Shown: positions 55,527-64,000 of the stretch, piece by piece
Layout of the letters: every line of letters starts with the position of its first letter
Numbering within the stretch: the first letter of the stretch is position 1
NCBI GenBank assembly: GCA_018365455.1
Contig: JAGZJZ010000033.1
Span: forward strand, 1 to 64,000
Reading direction: 5' to 3'
Origin: Clostridiales bacterium
GTDB lineage: Bacteria > Bacillota > Clostridia > Lachnospirales > Lachnospiraceae
DNA length: 64,000 nt
Notes under the pieces: generated by a model
Database searches by the model: none
Seen by the model: only the letters and a program-made list of their open reading frames with translations
Told to the model about the DNA's origin: nothing
Program-made: the position numbers and the translations under genes

Positions 55527-56225
55527 TTACAGATGTCGTTTCATCTTCCCATTCTCACTTCCCAGACAATGAGGGCAGATATCCCTGCATTTATGGCACT
55601 TGATTCTCCAGTCTCCCTGTCCTTCCTGCCCAAATGCATATTCCCAACAGGTTAATTGTTCCATTTGCGGCTCCCCCAATGCCTTTACCGGACAGGCATT
55701 GATACAACGGCTGCAATCTTTACAAAATTCCGTCTCAAGGATGGGATCCTGTTCTAACTCCAACTCTGTCAGAATCACACTCAGCCACACCATATTGCCA
55801 TATTCCGGCGTAATGAGTAACGTATTTTTCCCGATCACTCCCAGTCCTGCTGCCTGAGCTGCGTGTTTACCAGAGACAATATTCCGAAAACGCATTGTCT
55901 TTTCATCAAATTCAGATGGTCCGATAGTTCCCGTTGGTATGGCAATCACTCCCTCCTTTTCCATGTGGGAGCAAAACGCAACTGCCATCTTATCCATGGT
56001 GTCTGAGATCATATTTCGTACAATCGTATAGGGGATTGTGGTCGTACATGCCAGCGTACCTGCCAAAAAACTTTTTGCAATAACAATGACAGACTTGCAG
56101 TCCGGCAAAACATCTGTGGGATGATATCCCTCCGGTGCGTCTGAAAAACGTTCTATCCCGGCAATCCCACACAAGTCTGCTCCGCTTTGTAATAAATAAT
56201 TCTTAATTTCTTCATTATGTATCAT
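55527..56225 (-). CDS. small QueG-like iron-sulphur protein
   Basis: 232 residues. The C-terminal region carries CKDCSRCINACP, one 4Fe-4S ligand set, and further cysteines in CWEYAF and CHKCRDICPHC, fitting a double-cluster domain. The N-terminal part aligns with the epoxyqueuosine reductase fold (GADLCGIA, GLGVIGKNTLLI), but the protein is much shorter than QueG (about 350-380 residues) and lacks its C-terminal HEAT-like part. True queuosine function is therefore doubtful. It is a stand-alone gene. Confidence 0.85.
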   Translation of the reverse strand: MIHNEEIKNYLLQSGADLCGIAGIERFSDAPEGYHPTDVLPDCKSVIVIAKSFLAGTLACTTTIPYTIVRNMISDTMDKMAVAFCSHMEKEGVIAIPTGTIGPSEFDEKTMRFRNIVSGKHAAQAAGLGVIGKNTLLITPEYGNMVWLSVILTELELEQDPILETEFCKDCSRCINACPVKALGEPQMEQLTCWEYAFGQEGQGDWRIKCHKCRDICPHCLGSENGKMKRHL

Positions 56226-56237
56226 GTGAACTCCTCC

Positions 56238-56337
56238 TAGTGCCGCTCGGCGTAAATACGTCGATATATAGTGCCTGATATCTGTGTCAGGTGTGCGACT
56301 GTGCTATGTAGTGGCGTATTTGCGACGGCCGCTACTA
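56238..56337. repeat. 100-bp palindromic intergenic element
   Basis: The outer arms TAGTGCCGCTCGGCGTAAAT and CGTATTTGCGACGGCCGCTA are imperfect inverted copies, and the inner CCTGA/TCAGG forms the tip. The entire stretch can fold as one hairpin. It differs from the repeat at 38972-39133. It lies between the QueG-like gene and the WYL regulator gene. Confidence 0.6.
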
Positions 56338-56364
56338 GAATAAGATACTACATGGAAGCGACAG

Positions 56365-57291
56365 CTATATGTCGTAATTCGATAAAAAATCCTGTGCTGT
56401 CCGAATTAACTTCTCTCTGTATTCTTGTGGACCAATGACTTTCACACGATTTCCAAAGCTTAACAAAAGTGCCTGCCATAAACGTTCCTTTTGTGGAACA
56501 TGAAGAAACATGCGGTATTTGCCATCCGGCAGTTCTTCGAATTCTTCATCGGGAAAATACTCCTTTAATAAAGCTTTCTCTTCTTCTCTGCATTGCACTT
56601 CAATCTCCGAACATGTGCGGTAATATTTCTGTTCTGATTCCTTCATCAGCTTTTCAACCTCATCATGCTGAACGGTACATCTGTCTTGTGAAATCTGCAG
56701 TTCAGACATTCTGGCAACTTTACATGTGCGGTAATCCAATTTATCCAGATCATAAAAAAACAAATACCAGGCATACCATTTGTAATGCACTGCAAGGGGC
56801 TGTGCTCTGCGCTCTGACTCCACTCCTTCTGCATTGCGGTAATGGAACCGTATCGTCCGGTTTTGCTTTATTGCATTTTCCAAAAAAATGTTATACTCCT
56901 GCACCACAGCATTTTCTCTGGTAACACCAAAATCCCAGAAAACAGGCTGACTGTTATTTTCTCCTGTTAATGTTAGGTATTTTCTAATCAACTCTTCCAG
57001 GATACTATTGGAATAAGATGTATTCAAACTCTTCAGCGCTTTTAAGATCAGCTGCTTATCCGCATCTTTTAACAGATGGTTTTTTAATTTGAACTCTGGT
57101 AAAATAGCATAGCCACCTGTTTGCCCGCTATTGGCAAATACCGGAATCCCAGCCTGAGAAAGTGAAATCATATCCCTCTGGATTGTACGGACAGATACCT
57201 GAAAATGCTGTGCCAATTGTCTTGCACTTACAGATTCATTATTCAGCAGGTAGATTGTTATGCTCAGTAAACGATCTATTTTCATAGGCAT
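56365..57291 (-). CDS. YafY-type WYL-domain transcriptional regulator
   Basis: 308 residues from the ATG at 57291, six bases after AAGGAG. A winged helix-turn-helix (about 1-60: VSARQLAQHFQVSVRTIQRDM) is followed by a WYL domain centred on WYAWYLFFYDL and a C-terminal WCX-like extension. Such proteins sense ligands or nucleic acid and control neighbouring genes. No target is obvious; the AraC gene upstream is separately terminated. Confidence 0.93.
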   Translation of the reverse strand: MPMKIDRLLSITIYLLNNESVSARQLAQHFQVSVRTIQRDMISLSQAGIPVFANSGQTGGYAILPEFKLKNHLLKDADKQLILKALKSLNTSYSNSILEELIRKYLTLTGENNSQPVFWDFGVTRENAVVQEYNIFLENAIKQNRTIRFHYRNAEGVESERRAQPLAVHYKWYAWYLFFYDLDKLDYRTCKVARMSELQISQDRCTVQHDEVEKLMKESEQKYYRTCSEIEVQCREEEKALLKEYFPDEEFEELPDGKYRMFLHVPQKERLWQALLLSFGNRVKVIGPQEYREKLIRTAQDFLSNYDI

Positions 57292-57360
57292 TTGGTTCTC
57301 CTTATCTTTCGTTTTCCTCATTGTACCATATTACAGCTAATTGTGGTTTGACAAGATATT

Positions 57361-57416
57361 AAAAAAGCAGGTCAAATATAGGAAAGAAAATCTTATTCTC
57401 TCCAACATTTGCCTGC
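57361..57416 (-). terminator. terminator of the AraC/GyrI-like gene
   Basis: Inverted arms GCAGGTCAAAT (from 57367) and ATTTGCCTGC (to 57416) with six T residues on the minus strand (57361-57366). It lies about 55 bp after the gene's stop. Confidence 0.8.
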
Positions 57417-57470
57417 GTTCACTTTACCTATTATCTTAGTCTACCCACTCTATACCTTATCCCACTCCCT

Positions 57471-58382
57471 CTATATCCTGCTAGCCGGCACCGCCTGTTT
57501 CGCTCCCATAACCGTATTCGCCCCATAGTTAAACTTAGGTGCCAGAGTATCATCCAGCTGATATCCAAAAGCTTTCCCATTATACTTTTCAATGGCATAT
57601 TGGACGCTGTCAATGGCAACACAGAAATCCTCGTCATTCTCATAAGGCTCCGATTGGAAATAAAGCATTTCACAAGGTTCCAGTTCAACCACGTCGCATC
57701 CATCCGGAATAGCTCCTGCGTAGTCAAAAGGCACTTCCACTCCTGCTGCAACATTAGACGTTCCTTCTTTTACCAGACTGGCTGGAAGTTCTGCAATTGC
57801 CGCCAGATCATATTTCTCAGGAATGCTGTTAAATAAACCTTCCCAATCACATCCTGCTTCCTGGCAGAACGAAAAGTAATCCACAGCTGTTGCAGAGCGC
57901 ATTAAAATTAACTTTCTTTTTGGTCTTGATACCGCAGTAATCATACATAATTTCATTTCTTTACACATATTTCTGTCCTCCTTATGATTAATTAACGTAA
58001 AATAATTCCGTATGGGATACTGAACAAACAAGGGAATGGGATCCGGGGAACTCCGGTACGAACTGGGTGTAACATGGAATGCCTCCCAAAAAGCCTTCAC
58101 ATATCCCTCATGGGTCTGGTAGCTGCTGTTCAGGGCTATATCCAGAATTCGCCTGCTGCTGTTCAATAACTCCAGGGAACTTTCAGACAGGCGGATTGCC
58201 CTCACGTATTCTTTTGGTGTCTTTCCGATAAGTTCCTTAAAAATTCTGTCCCCATGCCTTTTCGAGTAACCTGCGCAGGAATACATTTCCTCAAAGGAAA
58301 AATCTTCACTTTCCACATGTTCCATTATATAATCCTGCATCCTCTGTACGGCATTTACTTTCTCCATATCCCACTGCTTCAT
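57471..58382 (-). CDS. AraC-family regulator with GyrI-like domain
   Basis: 303 residues from the ATG at 58382 (AGAGG seven bases upstream). The N-terminal AraC DNA-binding domain (about 8-110) has two helix-turn-helix units: FSFEEMYSCAGYSKRHGDRIFKE-type and ILDIALNSSYQTHEGYVKAF. The C-terminal part (about 135-300) is GyrI/SOUL-like effector binding. This layout matches the Rob/TipA-like regulators that sense hydrophobic or cationic drugs. It is divergent from the giant glycoside hydrolase gene, but control of that gene is not indicated. Confidence 0.9.
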   Translation of the reverse strand: MKQWDMEKVNAVQRMQDYIMEHVESEDFSFEEMYSCAGYSKRHGDRIFKELIGKTPKEYVRAIRLSESSLELLNSSRRILDIALNSSYQTHEGYVKAFWEAFHVTPSSYRSSPDPIPLFVQYPIRNYFTLINHKEDRNMCKEMKLCMITAVSRPKRKLILMRSATAVDYFSFCQEAGCDWEGLFNSIPEKYDLAAIAELPASLVKEGTSNVAAGVEVPFDYAGAIPDGCDVVELEPCEMLYFQSEPYENDEDFCVAIDSVQYAIEKYNGKAFGYQLDDTLAPKFNYGANTVMGAKQAVPASRI

Positions 58383-58594
58383 TCCCATACCTCTTTCTCA
58401 TTCTATATGATTTCCAATGGTTTTTCTTGAACTAATTGGACAAGATTTCATCTCCTGTCCCCTACTTTTTTATTATAATTCTTTTTCTCTTTAAATTGTA
58501 AAAAACGATCATATTTTTACAAAGAATAATATAATAAGAAACGCTATAATTGAATAGAACAATAAAAACCCCACAAAGAAAAGAGGAAAGGTGT

Positions 58595-61500
58595 ATGAAA
58601 AGACGTGTTGTTTCACTTTTTTTAACTGTAGTCCTGACAGCCAGTACAATATTTAACGCTGTCATTCCGGCCACTGCTGCTACACCGCAGACAAATGCTG
58701 AAAATCCGCAGGTACAGAGGGAGGGAAACCTCAATTATTTTTCCAATCAAGGTAAGTTGAACACTAAAGCATTTGTCCAGCTGCCAATGGGTGCGGTCAA
58801 TGCAAAGGGCTGGCTTCTGGAGCAGCTGTATCTCCAGAAAAATGGACTAACCGGAGCAATTAACGATGAATACCCGCTGTATGGTCCGGCTAACGGCTGG
58901 CGGGGCGGAACTGGAGATGGCTGGGAAAAAGGGCCTTACTATTTAAGAGGTCTGATGTCCCTGGCTTGGGTTTTAGATGATGATGAATTAAAAGAAAAAT
59001 CCATGGAATGGATCAACTTCATCTTAGACAGCCAGCGTTCCAATGGCTTTATGGGACCGGTCAATGACGGTGACGGCAGTTCAGACGGCTGGGACTGGTG
59101 GCCCCGAATGGTCATTCTTCAGGTGATCCGGGATTACTATGAAGCAACTGCTCTTCAGGGTACACCGGATGAAAGAGTACTTCCGTTCTTTGAAAACTAT
59201 TTCCGTTACCAGTTAAACCGTTTGCCCCAGAAACCTCTAACTTCCTGGGCAGCATCCAGAGGCGGTGATAACATTGAAGTACTTCTCTGGTATTATAACC
59301 ATGCCTACGATGAGCAAAACCCCACAAAAAGTGACTGGATCATAGAACTTGCGGAACTTCTGGCTGGTCAGACGAAATCCCAGGACAGCGGTCTGAACTG
59401 GAATGATGTATTTACTGAAACCACCGTCCGGGAACATGTAGTAAACACCACCCAGGCGATGAAAACACCTGCTGTACTGAGCCAGCTCCCCGGCAGAGAA
59501 AATGATAAAGCTTCTCTCAAAGAAGGGATCTTCAACATGGGACTGGACCACGGCAGAGTGGATAAGCTTGCCAATTCCGATGAGGCAGCACGGGATAATC
59601 TTCCTTACCGGGGTGCTGAACTGTGCTCCATCGTAGAAAGCCTCCTTTCCAACGAAATCTCCATTGCCATAACCGGTGAAAGCTGGCTGGGAGATGATAT
59701 GGAACGTATTGCCTACAACTCTCTTCCAGCGGGATATGCACCGGATTATAACGGACACTGCTACTTCCAGGCACAAAATCAGGTCATGGCTACCCACGGT
59801 AATCATGAATTTGACTGTGATCATGGGGATGACAGCGCCTTTGGTGCACCTACCGGCTTTGAGTGCTGTTTCCCAAATATGCATATGGGATGGCCTAAAT
59901 TTGTGCAGAACATGTGGATGGCAACCAAAGATAACGGTCTCGCTCTGGTGATGTACGGACCTAACACCGTAACGGCTAAAGTTGCAGACGGCAAGACAGC
60001 TGTCTTTGATGAAACCACCGACTACCCCTTCAAAGATACCATCGGACTGGATTATTCCGGAGATGAAGCCAGTTTTCCGTTAAGCTTAAGACTTCCCGCA
60101 TGGTGTGAAAATCCGGTTGTGGAAGTGAATGGAAAAGGGATGGATATAAGCCAGGCAGATGGATTTGCAGTAATAGACAGAAACTGGAAACCAGGAGATC
60201 AGGTCACCGTCACCTTCCCTATGGAAGTACGCACTTCAGTATGGTACAACAATGCCGCTGCTGTAGAATACGGACCACTGATTTTCTCCCAGCGTATTGA
60301 AGAAGACTGGCGTATTGCATCCGATGACGCAGCCAGAGATATCCAATACGACTCGGTGGGCGAGTTTGACCGAAAAGAAGTTTATCCGGCAAGCGACTGG
60401 AATTATGGCCTGGTCATCGATCCCCAAGATCCGGAAAGTTCCATTCAGATAGAGTATGCAGACGAAATTGGTTTACAGCCGTTTACCCTTTCTAACGCTC
60501 CCATCACCATGAAGGTAACGGGGCAGAAAATTCCCCAGTGGAAATTAAAAGGCAATGTAGTTCCGGAACCTCCATTTTCTCCAATCATTTCGGACGAGTC
60601 CCTTCAGGAAGAAATACAACTCGTTCCTTATGGATGTACCCGGTTACATATGACTCAGATGCCTGTAGTGGGAGACCCCATAGAAAGCGGCATTACCTCA
60701 AAAACACAACAGGATTCCCAGTCCTATCAGGAAAATGGGGAAAAAGTTGTAGAATTTGACAACGTAGTAGTTCCCAGTGCCGATGATTATACCTTGAAGA
60801 TTTATTACACAGGATCAGGAACGCTGCGACTTAATATCAACGGAAAATACGAAGAACAGATGGAATTTAACGGAACCGAACCTAATATCGTGGAAAATTT
60901 AAGTTCTATCGTACCGGGCAAGAACCAGTACTTCTACTTCAAGCATGAAAATTATAATAATATCCGTTTCTTTGGTAACGACAATGTTAACATAACCGGT
61001 ATCGATGTTGTTCCGGTAAATCTTTTCACGCAGCCGGAAATCAAAGAAGCGATCAGTAATAAAAATGGTACCAGCGTGACATTAAATACCAATATCGACC
61101 GTTCCAGTGGATTTTATACCGTAAAATATGGAACTGAAAGCGGGAATTATACAAAAACTGCTGAAAATTTCTACAGCAAAAAGGCAGTCATTACCGGTTT
61201 AGAACCAGGCGAAACCTATTATTTCCAGGTATCCATGCTGGTAAACGGTGCAGAAAAAGTTTCCGAAGAAGTAAAAGCAGAGTCTGCATCCACACAGCCT
61301 CTGACATTTAAAGACGACTTCAGCGACCCAGCCGCAAGTAAGAATAAATGGACCATTTACGATCCCAACCATGTGATTAATTTCCAGCCGGGCAAAATGT
61401 CCGTAGGCGTCAGCGATAATATTAAAGCCATGACCGGAATGCAGGAATGGACCGACTATGCCGTAGTTGCCGATTTAATTGGCACAGGAAACCCCGACAG

Positions 61501-64000
61501 AGACTTTGGCATTATTCTCCGTGCAACGAATGTCACGGATGGTTCTGACGGCTATAACGGCTATTATGTAGGCATAAATGCCGTTGCAGGCGGACTCAAC
61601 ATCGGTTATGCTGACGGAGGATGGAATGGCATAGCCACTCCGGGAGGCGTTGCCTATGAAGAAAACAAAGTATATCAATTAAAAACCATTATTGCAGGAG
61701 AACGGCTGGCTGTGTATGTAGACGGCGTGAAGCTGTATGACCAGAATATTTCTGAAATGAAGAGTGGTAATAAACCGGTTCCATACTATGCTTCCGGCAG
61801 TGCCGGACTTCGCTCCTGGAAACAGTCGTTTGATGTAAACTCTTTTGAAGTTCGGGAAATTACAGCAGAAGAATATGAAGACCTGGGAATCGAAAACAAT
61901 CTCTTTGAGGATGATTTTACAAATACCGAAGAGAGCCTGGCAAAATGGACGGTTCTGGATCCCAAAGATGCAGTGTCATTTGAAGAGGGGCAGATTGGTG
62001 TAGGCAACAGCGACAATCTGAAGATCATGGCGGGAACAGGTGAGGAAACCTGGGAGGATTATGCAATTGAAACAAAACTGTCAGGTCCCGAAAATCCCAA
62101 CCGCGACTTTGGCGTTATGTTCCGCTGTACGGATGTCACTGCCGAAAATGCAGACAGCTACAAAGGTTATTACGTTGGCATCGATGCAATCGGGAATGGT
62201 TTAAATGTAGGGTATGCCAACAATGGATGGAATGACATCGCAAAAGTACCTGCATTTACTTATGAACCTGGAAAGGTCTACGATCTTAAAATACTGGTAA
62301 AAGGAAGTATGTTTAAAGTCTTTATAGACGGTGTGCAGGTCTATGAGCTGGAAGACGATAAATTCTCTTATGGCTCCGTAGGGCTTCGATCCTGGAAACA
62401 GCCATTTACGGTAAACTACTTTAAAGTAAGAAACCTGACAAAAGCAGAGACAGACTCCTTCACCAATGAAAAACCGGATCCGGGACCGCCGGTGCAGGTA
62501 ACACCTGATTTCCAGGATGATTTTGAAGATGCACCTGCCTCCGCGCAAAAGTGGCGCCTCTGTGGATCTATTGACAAAATCCACTTTGCCGACGGAAAAC
62601 TTTCCATGGAATCCAACAATAACGTAAAAGCCGTTGCCGGCGAAGAAGCATGGACAGACTACGTTGCCGAAGCCGATGTGATCCTGGAGGGAAAAAGCAA
62701 TCAAAATGCAGGCCTTATGTACCGTGTAACCGGTGCTGGAAATAATGGATCCGATAATTATTGCGGATACTTCTTCGGAATCGGCAATAATAATGACGGG
62801 ACCGGATATTACATCAGCGGTTATGCAGATAACAAGTGGCACCAGACCGAACGTAAAAATCTGCCTGCTTTTGAAAACGGCAGAGCTTATCGTTTAAAAG
62901 CAGTGGCATATGAAGACATGGTGGCATTGTATATAGACAATCAGTTAATCACCAGATTTGTCAATACCCGTTTCCCCAACGGTATGATTGGACTGCGGTC
63001 ATATGAGAAAGCATTTTCCGCGGATCAGGTAGTGGTACGGGAAGTAACCGCAGATGATCTCACAGTCTTTGATGAATGGACACGCTATATCGATGAAACA
63101 TTTAGCGCCCACAAAACGGTCCAGATCAAGTTTCCTAAATTTAGTCCTACCAAAGCATACAAGATCGTATATGGCACCCAGCCAGGCGTTTATACCACAG
63201 AAGTGTACGGTCTGCTCCATAGCAACAGCGGTTCCAAATCCGATAAATTAAGCGTCAGCGTGCCCGATAATGACACCGATTATTATTTCCGGGTAATTGC
63301 CTTAGACGGAAATGAAGAAATCGCGGCATCGGGAGAAACTGTAATCCATACCGGTGAACGTTATGATATCACACAGGATCTGGATAATCTCAAAGAAAGC
63401 TTAACCGTTGCCGGAAACATTGACAGAAATGCCTATACACAGGATTCCATGTTCCGACTGGATTGGGCAGTTGCCAATGCCAACCGGGTGCTGGGTAACC
63501 AGAACAGCAACCTAATCGATGCAAGACTTGCCAAAAACTGTATCGCTGTAGGCATAAATGAACTTATGGAAACAGAAAAACCGGTTGTAGTATTAGACCA
63601 CATCACGGTAAAACCTCCCGTTAAAACAGACTATTTTACAGCAGAAGATCCTGACTTAAAAGGCATGGAAGTCACCGCTGTGTACAGTAATCAGACCGAA
63701 AAGAAACTGACGGCAGAGGAATACCGCATGACCGGATTTGACACCACGACACCCGGCGAAAAAACAGTTACCGTAATTTACGAAGAAGGAGCAATCTCCA
63801 AAAAGGGTGAATTTAAAATAACTGTCCATGAAATTCCGGTTCCTGAAAAACCAGATACCACACTGCTGAGTGCCCTGTATCAGAAAATAGCTGCCATCGG
63901 ACAGGGAAATTATACCGCAGAGAGCTACCGGAACCTGCAAACTGCACTTACCGCTGCCAACAAAGTACTGCAAAATGAAAATGCTGCACAGAATGAAATT
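58595..64000 (+). CDS. giant secreted GH127-like glycoside hydrolase with accessory modules (partial, 3' end outside)
   Basis: The frame stays open for 1802 codons to the window edge. The ATG at 58595 follows GAGGAAAGG. A signal peptide (about 1-28) precedes a GH127/DUF1680 catalytic domain (about 55-620) with GWEKGPYYLRGL. The zinc-cysteine site is intact: E342-x-C344 (GAELC) and C424-C425 (FECCFPN), matching the catalytic cysteine arrangement of beta-L-arabinofuranosidases. Then come an Fn3-like module (about 810-895), three LamG/DUF1080-like modules of about 185 residues (near 906, 1103 and 1306), a second Fn3-like module, a helical FIVAR-like part and a bacterial Ig (Big_3-like) domain near 1670-1745. 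It probably releases arabinose or a related sugar from plant or glycoprotein glycans at the cell surface. A TATAAT lies at 58545-58550 without a convincing -35. Confidence 0.88.
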   Translation, partial: MKRRVVSLFLTVVLTASTIFNAVIPATAATPQTNAENPQVQREGNLNYFSNQGKLNTKAFVQLPMGAVNAKGWLLEQLYLQKNGLTGAINDEYPLYGPANGWRGGTGDGWEKGPYYLRGLMSLAWVLDDDELKEKSMEWINFILDSQRSNGFMGPVNDGDGSSDGWDWWPRMVILQVIRDYYEATALQGTPDERVLPFFENYFRYQLNRLPQKPLTSWAASRGGDNIEVLLWYYNHAYDEQNPTKSDWIIELAELLAGQTKSQDSGLNWNDVFTETTVREHVVNTTQAMKTPAVLSQLPGRENDKASLKEGIFNMGLDHGRVDKLANSDEAARDNLPYRGAELCSIVESLLSNEISIAITGESWLGDDMERIAYNSLPAGYAPDYNGHCYFQAQNQVMATHGNHEFDCDHGDDSAFGAPTGFECCFPNMHMGWPKFVQNMWMATKDNGLALVMYGPNTVTAKVADGKTAVFDETTDYPFKDTIGLDYSGDEASFPLSLRLPAWCENPVVEVNGKGMDISQADGFAVIDRNWKPGDQVTVTFPMEVRTSVWYNNAAAVEYGPLIFSQRIEEDWRIASDDAARDIQYDSVGEFDRKEVYPASDWNYGLVIDPQDPESSIQIEYADEIGLQPFTLSNAPITMKVTGQKIPQWKLKGNVVPEPPFSPIISDESLQEEIQLVPYGCTRLHMTQMPVVGDPIESGITSKTQQDSQSYQENGEKVVEFDNVVVPSADDYTLKIYYTGSGTLRLNINGKYEEQMEFNGTEPNIVENLSSIVPGKNQYFYFKHENYNNIRFFGNDNVNITGIDVVPVNLFTQPEIKEAISNKNGTSVTLNTNIDRSSGFYTVKYGTESGNYTKTAENFYSKKAVITGLEPGETYYFQVSMLVNGAEKVSEEVKAESASTQPLTFKDDFSDPAASKNKWTIYDPNHVINFQPGKMSVGVSDNIKAMTGMQEWTDYAVVADLIGTGNPDRDFGIILRATNVTDGSDGYNGYYVGINAVAGGLNIGYADGGWNGIATPGGVAYEENKVYQLKTIIAGERLAVYVDGVKLYDQNISEMKSGNKPVPYYASGSAGLRSWKQSFDVNSFEVREITAEEYEDLGIENNLFEDDFTNTEESLAKWTVLDPKDAVSFEEGQIGVGNSDNLKIMAGTGEETWEDYAIETKLSGPENPNRDFGVMFRCTDVTAENADSYKGYYVGIDAIGNGLNVGYANNGWNDIAKVPAFTYEPGKVYDLKILVKGSMFKVFIDGVQVYELEDDKFSYGSVGLRSWKQPFTVNYFKVRNLTKAETDSFTNEKPDPGPPVQVTPDFQDDFEDAPASAQKWRLCGSIDKIHFADGKLSMESNNNVKAVAGEEAWTDYVAEADVILEGKSNQNAGLMYRVTGAGNNGSDNYCGYFFGIGNNNDGTGYYISGYADNKWHQTERKNLPAFENGRAYRLKAVAYEDMVALYIDNQLITRFVNTRFPNGMIGLRSYEKAFSADQVVVREVTADDLTVFDEWTRYIDETFSAHKTVQIKFPKFSPTKAYKIVYGTQPGVYTTEVYGLLHSNSGSKSDKLSVSVPDNDTDYYFRVIALDGNEEIAASGETVIHTGERYDITQDLDNLKESLTVAGNIDRNAYTQDSMFRLDWAVANANRVLGNQNSNLIDARLAKNCIAVGINELMETEKPVVVLDHITVKPPVKTDYFTAEDPDLKGMEVTAVYSNQTEKKLTAEEYRMTGFDTTTPGEKTVTVIYEEGAISKKGEFKITVHEIPVPEKPDTTLLSALYQKIAAIGQGNYTAESYRNLQTALTAANKVLQNENAAQNEI

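Noticed and set aside
55527..56225. True queuosine reductase QueG
   Set aside because: Far shorter than QueG and lacking its C-terminal part; called only QueG-like.

Overview
The window reads like the chromosome of a gut-type Gram-positive anaerobe of the Lachnospiraceae (Clostridium cluster XIVa). The reasons are AGGAGG-type ribosome binding sites, moderate-to-low GC, split transketolase genes, ribose-type ABC transport with a UroD-family companion, PAS-rich hybrid kinases, clostridial BIG2/Ig-like surface proteins and a Firmicutes-type (T7SSb-like) secretion locus. No rRNA, tRNA, CRISPR array, phage or intact insertion sequence was seen. The species is not identified.

Regions. (1) 0.2-1.1 kb: a frameshifted Ntn-hydrolase gene. 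(2) 1.3-9.6 kb, minus strand: a catabolic operon (split transketolase, tartronate-semialdehyde reductase, GntP permease, Zn-dehydrogenase, TIM-barrel isomerase) followed by a GntR/FadR regulator and glycerate kinase. The promoters at 9.6 kb and 3.2 kb share an operator-like box. (3) 9.9-10.6 kb: a chloramphenicol-acetyltransferase-family gene. (4) 10.9-18.8 kb: two very large PAS-rich hybrid histidine kinases in tandem. (5) 19-20.2 kb: a membrane HExxH protein and a small four-helix membrane protein, divergently transcribed. (6) 20.4-28.0 kb: a sugar ABC transporter with FGGY kinase and UroD-family protein, diverging from a DeoR regulator across AT-rich DNA with inverted operator-like boxes.

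(7) 28.0-53.3 kb, all minus strand: the most interesting part. It is a type VII secretion-like locus with EssC ATPase, EsaB/YukD, five WXG100-type proteins, a further helical protein, and two larger candidate substrates each followed by a DUF4176 gene. It is interleaved with a phospho-signalling set: an active-looking Ser/Thr kinase, a PP2C phosphatase, a membrane protein with an outside trypsin-like protease and an inside FHA domain, a GRAM/PH-like membrane protein and a single-span protein with kinase-site-like motifs. A LytTR-type regulator and two large Ig-like surface proteins complete it. I could not see EssA, EssB or EsaA. Because EssB is a pseudokinase, the real kinase here may occupy a related position (inference).

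(8) 53.7-58.4 kb: an AAA/PD-(D/E)XK protein, a small QueG-like iron-sulphur protein, a WYL regulator and an AraC/GyrI-like regulator. (9) 58.6 kb to the end: the first 1802 codons of a giant secreted GH127-like (beta-L-arabinofuranosidase family) protein, still open at the window edge.

Small palindromic repeats lie in intergenic DNA: a 162-bp MITE-like hairpin at 39.0 kb with shorter or decayed relatives elsewhere, and a different one at 56.3 kb. Another hairpin repeat is embedded in frame inside essC.
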